From assembly GCF_020085105.1 (NCBI RefSeq), contig NC_058053.1, positions 13,850,888 to 13,914,887 of the forward strand: a stretch of DNA of 64,000 nt, given 5' to 3'. Position 1 is the stretch's first letter. Each line of letters opens with the position of its first letter. Made by a program: the position numbers and the translations under genes. The stretch is from Siniperca chuatsi. Taxonomy: Eukaryota > Chordata > Actinopteri > Centrarchiformes > Sinipercidae. A model generated the notes under the pieces. The model was not told the DNA's origin. It saw nothing but the letters and a program-made list of their open reading frames with translations, and ran no database searches. Below are positions 13,448 to 25,400 of the stretch, piece by piece.

Positions 13448-16400
13448 GTGCAAAGCATTTAAAAGGTAAAAAGAATGGATACACATTAAAAACCAGGCAA
13501 CTTCACACAGCCATGAGTATATGCACAGTAATTTACAAGCAAGAACATTAGATACTAACATAAATCCCCCATTATTAGATAATTGCATCATTACAATTTA
13601 CACATCATGTATTTGAACTGTAAATTAACACTTTCCTTGTCACAGCCATATCCACTCACATCATGCAATATGCTTTCATGTGTTGCCTACATGAAAAGGA
13701 TACTATATATAGATACTATAACATACTATATACACTATAATCTCACTATATTACACTGTCATTTCATGGCATACAAATCATCACGTGTTTGTTTATATAT
13801 CAGATCACTCATCCCCAGTACACTGCTAATTTGTCATACTTATGCCCCTGCAGACCAAAACCACTATTTAGATGTGTTTATTTTTTACAGTTGGTTTAGT
13901 TCAGAGCTTATTTGAACACACATTGATTCATGTATTAATTGATTGTATGAAGTCTACACATTACATAATAGTCAAACATTTATTTGCATGGACCCAAAAG
14001 AGATAATGATTTGTCTTATTTTATATCATACATAACTGGGGACAAGATGATTATTTATGATAGTATTAATACAGAGTATTAAAGAGAACTTTTTCATGAA
14101 GGTGGTACAGTGGATTATTGTGGGTTGTTACTCTTTCAGTTGATTCTTTTTAGAAATGAACTAGCCAATATTAAGTATCTTCTCACTAAATCTTTCAGCA
14201 TAGGTGCAAAAGGTGCTGAAAAATAAAATCCTTTTATCAGCAAGAATCATCTTTTCCAACAACAGTTTCTTTGTTGTTTTCTCGATAAACAGAACCAAAT
14301 GTCACTACTAGAAAACCCTTCAATAACCTTATTTTTATGTTGGCAAGGCAATTCTGATAATGTTTCATTGTATAGCGATAATGGGTGGTATTAACTTGAT
14401 GCTCAATGTGGCATGGTACATTATATGGCAGCAGTAAGCATTTTATTATAACATATTATCTGTTTGAGCAATCATCACAGTACAAACACTCAGGATGTAC
14501 CCATGATAAATAATATAAAGCTTAATGGAGTAAGACAAAGAAGTAGTGCTAAACCATGATCAGTGAAATAATAATGATTATCTGTAAAGCTCCTGAAAGC
14601 GTGCACACACACACACAGACACGTTGCAGATGATCCTCCTCTTACCGCTATGGGATGTGTCCCCAGGCCACAGGACTCTCTACATCGGGGTCCACGTCCC
14701 CTTGGGCGGTACTAGGCACCGCAGCCATCGCAGGCACCATCACCATGGAAACAAACACAGGAAGAGGAGCAGGGACCGGGCCCTCACCTTGGTGGAGGGT
14801 AGAGAGTCTCCTGTTTATGGTACTGGCCACAGTCATGGACATGCATGCATTACAGCATAGAAAAAAGTATTTATGCCTTTGGTCATTATCTCTTACTAAC
14901 TTAAGATCCTTGGTATGACCATTTGAGTTTGAACCACTCACTGCAATCTCTTGTGTTCCCAGACACTCCCTCCCAGAGAGTGCAGTTTCTGCTGGGCACT
15001 GAGGATGATGATGAGGAGCACATTCCTCATGACCTCTTCACAGAGATGGATGAAATCTGTGTTAGGAACGGAGAGGATTCTGAGTGGAGAGAAAGTGCTA
15101 GGTACTGTTAGACTATCATGTCATTAACGTAGCATCTACACACAGTCATGACCTACATGACTGAAAGCTCTGATTGAATGGACTGTGATCCCACTTACAC
15201 TGATGAGAGCTGTGTGTCTAATGTTTGTTTTCATTACATTAAGTAATTGCAATTGATTGTTGTAATTGCTAGGGGAATTAACTTTCTTTGATAACTGTCA
15301 TTGTTAATCAAGATGTAGAATTTATTTATCTGTTAAAATGGAAAATAAGACATATTTTATTTATAGCGATACCCTGATGAGAGGCAATAAGGAAGGGAAG
15401 TAAATGAGTAAAACTGAGCAAGAGAGAGAGAAAGAGATATTGGAGCTAAATATGAGGAGCGAGGGACCCAGAATGAATGAGTGTTGTTATTGCAGCTAGA
15501 ACAGATGGCCCACCAGTTTGCCATCTGCTGGCCCCTCCTGACTGGTACTCAAACTCCTGTTACAGGTGGCTGAAGTTTGAGGAGGATGTTGAGGACGGAG
15601 GAGAGCGATGGAGTAAACCCTACGTAGCCACTCTGTCTCTACACAGCCTGTTTGAGCTGCGAAGCTGCATTATGAATAGCACTGTGCTGCTTGATATGAG
15701 GGCTAATACCGTTGAAGAGATTGCAGGTAATGAGACAGTTGTAGCAAGTGACAAAGTTACTTTTTTTGTCAACTTAAGACCTCTGAACTCATACAATATT
15801 GTCTTGGTGACTATCAAATTTTGTAAGGCTACTTACCAGCTTGAAAAATGCTTTTGGCTTATTTACTTACTTACAAAAGTCTCAGTCAGAACCCTGAAAC
15901 ATGAATCCAAATGGACTGTTTGTGTCCACCTCAGACATGGTCTTGGACCACCAGGAGTTATACTCACCACTGGGAGAGGAGCTCAGAAAGAAAGTGCGTG
16001 AAACACTGCTGAAGCAGCACCATCACCAGAACCAGAAGAAGCTGGCTAATCGCCTGCCGATAGTACGCTCAATTGCTGACATGGGTCGACGGACATCGGA
16101 GCTCCACCTGGACAAGAATGGTAAGAAAACCGCAGAGCTGTGAAACCGTCCTCTATTTCAGTGGTTCCATATAAGAGGTTGGAAGATACATCTGAGGGGT
16201 CATGAGATGATTAACAGGATAGGAAAGTAGAAAAACATATTTCTGCTATGCAATATAAGGTATATATTGAACGTTTTTCTAAATCTGCATCTTTTTCTTG
16301 TGAATTGTTGGACAATTTTGCTTTATAAGTATTTAAATAAAACATTCTGAGAAGGTAGAATCAGTCTGGTTGGCATACTATATGCACACTGTGAGAAGGG

Positions 16401-19400
16401 GTCCCACGTAGACAAATCTTTGTTATAAGGGGTTGCAAGTCAAAAAAGTTGGGAACCACTGTTTTACTGGATTCTATAATGAATCTGGTCAGTAGTGTTT
16501 AAGTGTGGATTCTTTGTAAATGTGCAATATGTGTTTGTGTCTTATAAGCATATGGTCTTAACTTGCGTATGTTCCCATCTTTTCTTCATTCCTGATTCTA
16601 TCCACCACCCACCATCTGCCCACCCACCTGCCGCAGCCCCACTGAAGTCAACAGGTGCTGGTTTATACAGTATGCCCTTGCCCCTTTACCAGCTTATACT
16701 TAAATAACATATTGTAGAGGGGAGTATCCTCATGATTTGTGTTGATACTGGCAACTCAAAATAGGCTGCTTTTGTTTGGTTGGAGTGGTTGAGTTAAAAT
16801 GAAGATTAAAAAACAATGTTTCAAAAGTACATTCTATAAATATACAAATTTGTTTGCTTTTGATCTTCACAGTACAAGAATGATTTGTTTGAATTTTGGG
16901 CTAAATTTAGTCCAGGGCAGGCTCATAATTGGATGCATTACTTGCCTGTATCATTGCCAACTACATTTTATAAGCTTCAGATTTGCCAACATTTCACATG
17001 ACAATATTAGTTACGCAGAACAAACTGTTTGTTAAATAATTTTTTAGTTTACTAGAAATCTTGGTGGCACATCATGAGCAATTTAATTTCATTGGTGTGC
17101 CATTTTTAAGCTCATTTCAAAGCAACAATCTCTGATAAGCTCCACGCCATGCTTGGTGAGCGTATTAAACACTACAATTTGTGTTGACCCTGCTGTTAAA
17201 TGAATACATAAATTAGGCCAGACCTGTCAGCCAGCTTGGCAGTAATCACGTTAACATGATCCTGGATTTTTTGAGACAACAGTGATGAAAATCTGGGTGG
17301 TTTTATCCACAACAGCACTAGTAAAAGCTGGCCTCCGTGATCTGTGTGTGATCCTCACTCATGTTTTCCTTTTTAGAGATATGCTGTATAATGCTGAAAT
17401 GTTTGGACATTTTTTGGTATTGATTCATAATTCTCCTGTCTGGATTATCCAGGTCAGATGATGTCCTCCCAGTCTCAGTTAGCGGGTCCAGATGGGAAAG
17501 GGGACGTCAGTAGAGAGAACAGTTCTGTGGACTTCAGCAAGGTATAGTACACACACTGTGCAGATGCACTGTGACACATACAGTCCTGTGTTTCTCAAGC
17601 TATGTGCATTAAATCAGAAAACTTGAACTTTCCATTTCATACTACTTAATACTTTGTCATTTCAGGGGGAAACATTTGACAGCTGTAGCTTTTGTAAAGT
17701 AAGATTTTATTTGCAAAAAATATGGTCATCTTATAAAATATAATACATTTTCATAGACGAAATACCTACCAATATATAAAGTTATAAAAACTAGCTCCAC
17801 CTCTATCAGCTACAACAATAAAATGCCTTCATATTAATGCATCAGCAATAATAATTCAGTATTATAATATATAATAGCAGTCACAGGGGCCATTTTTTGC
17901 ATTATGAGTATTTTTCATACTTAAGGTATAATATGTGGATAGTAATAATAACATACTTTCACTTAAGTAACATTATGAATGCTGTTCTTTTACTTGGAAT
18001 TAAGTATCTTTATTTATTGATACATACAAGGATCTCACATCAGAGCAGACTGTTATTTAATTGTGTGTTTCGAACAACGAACAGGAAGTCATTGTTGGTA
18101 TTTTTAATGGAAAGGTCATTTAGTAAGGGATTAGGATTAATAACCACATGACAACCACACAGCAAAGATAAAATCCTTGCTGAAACATTTTGCATAATGT
18201 ATATGACTTTAATCTTTTGTACAGGTCTATATTTGAACTGTTGTACCATGTGCTTTGTCCTGTTCGCTGAAACATTTATAAAATGTGCTCTGCTTATATG
18301 GTGTGTGTTTTTAGAACAGTTGAACTGAATGAACCAAATCATACACAGCAGCCTTTTTCTTATACATATAAGGTATCTTGCAATTTATATATTTATGAAC
18401 ACGGCTGCAATAAAAATACCCTCTTCAGCTGCATATTATTCTGCACATTATAATTTACTTGATGCACACAGCAAAATAATCTGTATTTAGGGTGGGGTAT
18501 GTGATTCTGGAGAACCCAATACCATGACAAATACCATAATATAGAGCGAACAACGACATAGGAAGTAATGTAACTAACTAAGCTAGGTTGTGGGTTAGCA
18601 AACTGTCGCTACAGTTGCTGCTGTGAAGCTAAAAGCCAGAGAGGACAAGGCGGTTTCCCAGAGCCAGCAAACCAGCTCCAGGCAGCGATACTCACAACTC
18701 ATCTGCTAATATAGTTAACATCACACAACACTATTGTGTGGCCCAGTCTGAGCCACTTTGTTTATTTCCCATTTACAGAGCCGGATCTGTGCACAAACAC
18801 CAGAGTACTTTTTTCAGCGCACACACTGAACGGATAGCTAGTGCACTGCGAGGAGATATTAGCTGAATTTGACAAAAAGATGTGTAATGGATTAGAATCG
18901 CATACCCCCCACCTTTAAGTGTGAGACTGTGGGAAAAAAACCTGTGTTTATGTAAGTCATGACCTATCAGTATATCAAAAATATTCTTTTGGATGGTTCT
19001 GAACAGCCACCCTGGAGTCATATGAACTCTATGAGGGAACAAACAACACTCCAGTCAACACTTGTCAACTCCACATAATTATCGCTGAACAATCAACACC
19101 TTTAATATTCCAACATTTTCTGTACAATGCAGTTCCATTGCATCAAAGAGTGGATAGAAGATAAAGCAACTGTAAGAGGATCAGTTTCATAGTCGGGGTC
19201 AGCTTTTATATGCTTTTAGATATCATATTTGTGGAAAATGAAAGATACCCCCACCCTTATGAATTATTATGCAGCAGATTAAACTAACATCTATATTTCA
19301 ATAATCTTTTGTAATATTTTACTGTAACACATCTGTGACCTATTTGAATGTTATGACCTATGATGCACAAAGCCTTGACCCCTGGACTATATTTAGACTA

Positions 19401-22400
19401 TCCAGTCAAACCATTTCATTTGGGGCTTAATTGGAGGACAAACGGCCAAAATATTCATGTATTTATAGAATGCACTTTCGAACATGAATGATCTTTTTTA
19501 ACCTTTCAAAGCATGCTTTTAGTCAAAGCAGCTTAGACGATGGGCTAACCAGAAAGGGTGTCAAGGTCTTTTATATGCTAAACACTGTACTTTGTGTCCT
19601 CTTTCAGATAGACCTTCACTTCATGAAGAAGATCCCGACAGGGGCCGAGGCGTGTAACGTGTTAGTGGGAGAGCTGGAATTTCTGAACAAGCCATTGGTG
19701 GCGTTTGTTCGCCTTTCACCGGCGGTCCTGCTCAGTGGGCTGACTGAAGTCCCCATTGCCACAAGGTTACTGCAGGCTGATTCAACTAAACCAGTTCGGC
19801 TTCTAAATATCTCGTTACCCCTCTGAACCCTGTCTGACATTTAGTAAATATGCATCTAATGTATTAATATCTGTTTTTGCCTTTAGGTTTCTGTTTATTC
19901 TTTTAGGGCCCTTGGGTAGAGGGCCTCAGTATCACGAGATTGGAAGGTCCATTGCAACACTTATGACAGATGAGGTATGAATTCACTCAAGAACACCTTA
20001 TTACCATGTTAACATCCTTTAGGGTTTATCTATTCATTAATGTTTTGAGGAGGGTGGGTTGGTTTGAATGCCAACCAGATGCTGTACTCAGATTATCTGC
20101 AGGCACTTTGCATAAATTCACAGTCCAGCAGAACTCAACAAATTCCTGAAGTGATGGAACATTTCTCAGCATGAAACACAGCTCAGAGCTTTTTATGACA
20201 TGCTTTTGGCGATTAGTCAGCCCTCATGTCCTTCTTTTTGTCTGGGATTTAGGCTGCCATCCATCATCACTGAGGAAATGTGATGGGCTTTGACAAAGTC
20301 CAAACTTTGTTATACACTCTTTGGAATGAGTAGATTTGATGAAACTGAATATTTTATAGGGGAGATCTGTGAGCCAGTGGTAAACACTGCTGTTTCATAG
20401 TGAGCAGGTCCTAAGTTTGAATATCCTAGCCTTTGTTCTGCACATGTTTACACGGAGTTAAGTTAGTCCAAAGACATTAATGTGACTGTGCCTGTCTGTT
20501 CGATTACAGTTAAGGTTGGCAGACATTCCTACATCCACAGGGCTGAACAATATGCAAAAAAAAAAAAATATCATATTGCGATTATTTTGAAAGATATTGC
20601 GATTGCGATATGAGTCCCGAGTCCCGAAAAAATATATAAAAATGATGATGTGATTTTTGCTGGGGTCTGTACCAAACAAGCATGTTCCCTTACATCTTGA
20701 GAATATGTTTTGTAGGCTGGGGCATCTTAATTTGCTTAATTTGTAATGGTATTATGTTGTGACACATTTTACCTTTATCAATAAAATGCAGCTCCTGTGA
20801 TTTGGATATTGCACTTGGCCATACTGCGATTTTGATACTATTTTGATTAATTGTTCAGCCCTAGTCTGTGAAGTATATGTATGCTATATCATAAAGGTAT
20901 ATACTATGAGGGAGAGGGATCCCTCCTCTGTTGTTCTTCCTGAGGTTTCTTCCATTTTTTCCCATATGCTGTACATATTGTAAAGCCCCTTGAGGCAAAT
21001 TGTGATTTGTGATATAGGGTTGTATAAATAAAATGGACTTGACTTTTTTGCAAGGGTGTCAAATGCAATGGGAGTGGTGAGGCTTGCTCATACAGTGCAG
21101 CATGTGCACTGCATTGCACTTAGTCAGGGTTTGAGTCAGGAGTGCAGCTCTGAACAGCCTTCCCTATTTTTTGGTTTCCAGGTTTTCCATGATGTTGCCT
21201 ATAAAGCTAAAGACCGCAATGATCTGATCGCTGGGATTGACGAATTCCTCGATCAAGTGACAGTCCTGCCTCCAGGAGAGTGGGACCCATCCATACGGAT
21301 AGAGCCACCAAAAAATGTACCTTCTCAGGTTAGTAGGAATTTAGTTAGCTGGTTGCCTTCTTTTCTTCTTTGATTTCTATAACACGTGACTCTTAAGAAT
21401 TTGTACTTTGGTAAAATAACCTAACTGCTGTGAATTGTTTGTTAAACAGGAGAAGAGGAAGAAAAGTAACATTTTACCAAATGGATTAGTAGAGGGTGAT
21501 GAGGAAGAGGAGGAAGGTGGCCACGGGGGTCCAGAACTGCAGCGTACTGGAAGGTAAGGAATCACAAAGGGAAAGAACATGCAGTGTTTTTACTTAAAGG
21601 GAATTCTGATCACCAGTAGAAGAGCATAAAGTCTTTATGCAGAGGTGAAGAAATATTTTAAACAAGTAGAGGCACTTACTAAACTGTGGATCTGCAATGC
21701 TGTGGCAGTACAGCATGCAGCCTACTCACTACACTCACTACTTTGTTGCAGAGAATTTATTTACAGTTGGACTACTCAGCCTCCAGAACTTCACACTACA
21801 CTACATTTATTTTATTATGTTTTGTAATATATGACGAAGAACTTAGAGGGAGCCTGCAGTGCAGTGAAATAGAATATGTGATTTTGAAAGTTTGCTTCTT
21901 CAACTGGGTTATCTAAAAATGTTTTCAGTGCTTAGAGTTGTTCCTTAGGTGTTTCTCATGTATCTAATAGAAAATATATTAATGCTGACGTAAGGCACTA
22001 AATAATGCCTGGCATGTGGAAGAATTTTATGTAAATAAATTACAATATAAAAAAAAGTATTATTTGAGATAATACATTGCTCTTGGGTTATTTTGACATC
22101 AGTATTATGTTTTCTAAAAATGTACACAGACTTTTCTAAAATCAAGCCAGTCAACAAAAAAAAAATTCAATTTTCTACAAAATGTACACTGTAGTGCTGA
22201 TCGACCATTTCTGGGTAAACTTGGTCTGTAGTTGTAGTCATAAAGTGGTTTCCATAGAAACATCCTGCCTTGAAATGTCTATTTGCAGCTAGACTTTTCT
22301 ATCATAGGGGCATATCACACTAAGCCATACTCGGGAGGTGAACATCAGGAAGAAGGCAATGGAGGCAGAGCGAGTTAGGGGAAAAAATAAAAACAAATTC

Positions 22401-25400
22401 CAGCATATTTTTTAAGATTAAATGAAAATTGTGAATGTGTGAATAAATGACACGAGTGACACATTTCTTCTTATATTTCCAGGTGGTTTGGTGGTCTCTT
22501 TCTGGACATCAAGCGCAAGGCACCCCACTACCTGTCAGACTACACTGATGCTTTTAGTTTACAGTGTGTGGCCTCTTTCCTATTCCTTTACTGTGCCTGC
22601 ATGTCCCCTGTCATCACCTTCGGAGGACTACTGGGAGAGGCAACAGAAGGACGCATAGTAAATCACATTCTCTAAATGTTCAGTGTTCTGCCAAGACTAG
22701 CTGTACACTGCTGTACACTGCTGTACACTGCACTAGCCTTTCAGTACATTAAACCAGACAACAGTTGTAGCTCAATATGGTGAAGATTTATAAGGTAACT
22801 ATCCATCAATAATCTCTCCGTCCATTCCCATTCCCCAGAGTGCAATTGAGTCGCTGTTCGGAGCCTCACTGACTGGAATAGCCTATTCCCTGTTTGCCGG
22901 GCAGCCCCTTACCATTCTGGGCAGCACAGGGCCAGTGCTTGTATTTGAAAAGATATTGTTCAAATTTTGCAAGTATGTTTTCTTTTCATGTGACTCTATG
23001 AATAAATCATCTCACCGAATGACCAATGATTTCAGGTTCATTTCATCCATGCATTGCATAATTTTGTGATTACATTGCCTGTTTATCGGCTTGCTGTGGG
23101 ATAAGTTCTGTTGACATGAATGAACTATTTCTCAAACATCTGGCCTCCTATAGACCATTAAATGTTCTGACTGTATGCACAAAAGACCATTTCATTCCAT
23201 TGTGATAGTGACTTCCTCCAATCTGCCACATTACAAACAGTACATAATCAAGATATGATGTGGTTTGTTCCACAGTGATTTCCCCCCCCCCTTTTATTTC
23301 CACATAGGGAGTATGGCTTGTCCTATCTGTCACTGAGAACCTGTATTGGTCTGTGGACAGCTTTCCTCTGTATCGTGCTGGTGGCTACAGATGCCAGTTC
23401 CCTCGTTTGTTACATCACACGTTTTACAGAGGAAGCCTTCGCCTCACTCATCTGCATAATCTTCATCTATGAGGCCTTGGAGAAACTTGTCCACCTGGGA
23501 GACCACTATCCCTTTAATAAGAACAACAACCTGGACAAACTCACCATGTACTCGTATGTGGACACTTATTCTCACACAATATGCTGTTTAAAGTAGTGAC
23601 AAAAAAAGAATAATTACTAAGTACATTTCTTGGAGGTACTGTAAATCCCTGACAGAAGAGTGATTATTTAGTCAGCCAGATGTTCATTTGTTTCTACAGA
23701 TGTTCATGTGTTGAGCCTTCTGACCCCACCAATGGCACCCTGAAGTATTGGGAGATCAACAATATCACTGTCTCAGAAATCTACTGGGAAGCACTGGAGG
23801 CCAAGGTATTACCCACGCCAGCTGGGTTTAAAAAACAAAAACGAATCTGTCAGTCATGGAGGTTTTATGCACACAACAGCAGGAATTATTGAGTTTCACA
23901 AAGACAGATTGAAAAGACACATTTAGGTTTTCCACCTTAGAGTGGCATGCTCTCCCAGATGGAGGAAACTGACCAGAGGAGATTAAGGGCATGTGGGCTG
24001 GATTATATTGGATTACTCATTGCAAATCACTATAAAAGCACATTTTTTTGTACTCAGTTAAGTTTTTTGTGGACAGGGATGCTCATAAATCCTGTTTGTA
24101 GAAACCTAGAATCTGCAGATTCTGGTGTATTGCTAATCATATGATAAATTCGAAGTCTGCCCTCTACCTGTTGTTGCAGGACTGTATTGAAAAGCGCGGG
24201 GAGTTTGTGGGCAGCGCCTGCGGCCCTCATGGACCATACGTTCCCGATGTCCTCTTCTGGTGTGTGATTCTTTTCTTTGCCACCGTCTTCATGTCCGCCT
24301 TCCTCAAGGAGTTCAAGTTCAGCAATTACTTTCCCACAAAGGTACTGTTCTTCATACATTATCACTGCATTCGAGTGCATTATGATCCAAGCATGAAGAC
24401 AAAGCTGCTACAGCTGCTAAACCATCACTTTGGTTATGTAGCATAGTGCTGTGGTACACTCTAGTGGTCAAATATAGGTACTGTGCAATAGAAATAAGGA
24501 CATTTGGAAAATGAGTCCTGTTTCCTGTAACCCTTTTGTTTTGCATTTACATTGGGAAAAATAAATGAAACTGGATGATTTAGGGGCATTTAAAATCATT
24601 TTCACATGTTTTCCTGTCTGTCAGGTGAGGTGCATCATCAGTGACTTTGCTGTTTTCTTCACCATCCTTACCATGGTCTTAGTTGACTATGCCTTGGGGA
24701 TCCCCTCTCCAAAACTAAAGGTTCCCAGTGTGTTTAAGGTGAGCTAGTCCACAAAAGCAATTATTTACCAGATTTGATCAACAAATTGCTCAGTAACATC
24801 ATCATTTTTTAACAAGCTACAAATTATATCTACCCAACAACAATCTTTTCCATTTTTGTCAGCCAACCAGAGATGACCGAGGTTGGTTCATCAACCCACT
24901 GGGGCCCAACCCCTGGTGGACCGCAGTCATTACGGTGGTCCCAGCTTTGCTTTGTACCATCCTCATCTTCATGGACCAGCAGATCACAGCTGTCATTATC
25001 AACAGGAAGGAACACAAACTCAAGGTACGTTCATGTTCCAGCTTTGAGCTCTGATTGCAGACTGTATTAGTAAGAAAAGGCTTGTATAGCATCTTGGAGA
25101 CATGCTGATTTGAATTCAGCACGTCTGAAAGTGCTTCAAAATTGCACATTGTGAACTTTATTTACTGGTACTTTCCCTCTTCAGAAAGGCTGTGGGTACC
25201 ACCTGGATCTGTTCATGGTGGGGGTGATGCTTGGTGTGTGCTCTTTGATGGGCTTGCCCTGGTTCGTAGCAGCCACCGTCCTCTCCATCAGCCACGTCAA
25301 CAGCCTGAAGCTTGAGTCAGAGTGCTCAGCTCCTGGGGAGCAGCCCAAGTTCCTCGGCATTAGAGAGCAACGCTTCACCGGCCTCATGATCTTCACCCTC

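Larger units (their letters stand above)
12462..21553 (+). other. slc4a10: slc4a10 exons for the N-terminal cytoplasmic domain
   Basis: These exons (2-11 of the constitutive set) encode the soluble SLC4 cytoplasmic domain. Visible landmarks are a His/Arg-rich stretch ([19 protein letters not shown], in 14667-14819), the family block [20 protein letters not shown] (14963-15101), [15 protein letters not shown] (15566-15726), the HHHQNQKK segment (15935-16120), the Ser-rich [13 protein letters not shown] linker (17453-17541), and the strongly conserved [14 protein letters not shown] and [14 protein letters not shown] blocks (21182-21328). All introns are GT-AG, and phases join without a break. 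Confidence 0.95.

Noticed and set aside
13245-13591. Long open frames of alternating His-Thr or Cys-Val
   Set aside because: They are translations of the (CA)n microsatellite and have no other coding signal.
15477-16001. 174-codon + strand open frame
   Set aside because: It merges slc4a10 exon 15566-15726 with intron on both sides. The splice sites and family alignment give the real exon limits.
22701-22733. Three tandem copies of a 10-bp ctgtacactg unit
   Set aside because: It is too short to be more than a chance slippage repeat within an intron.
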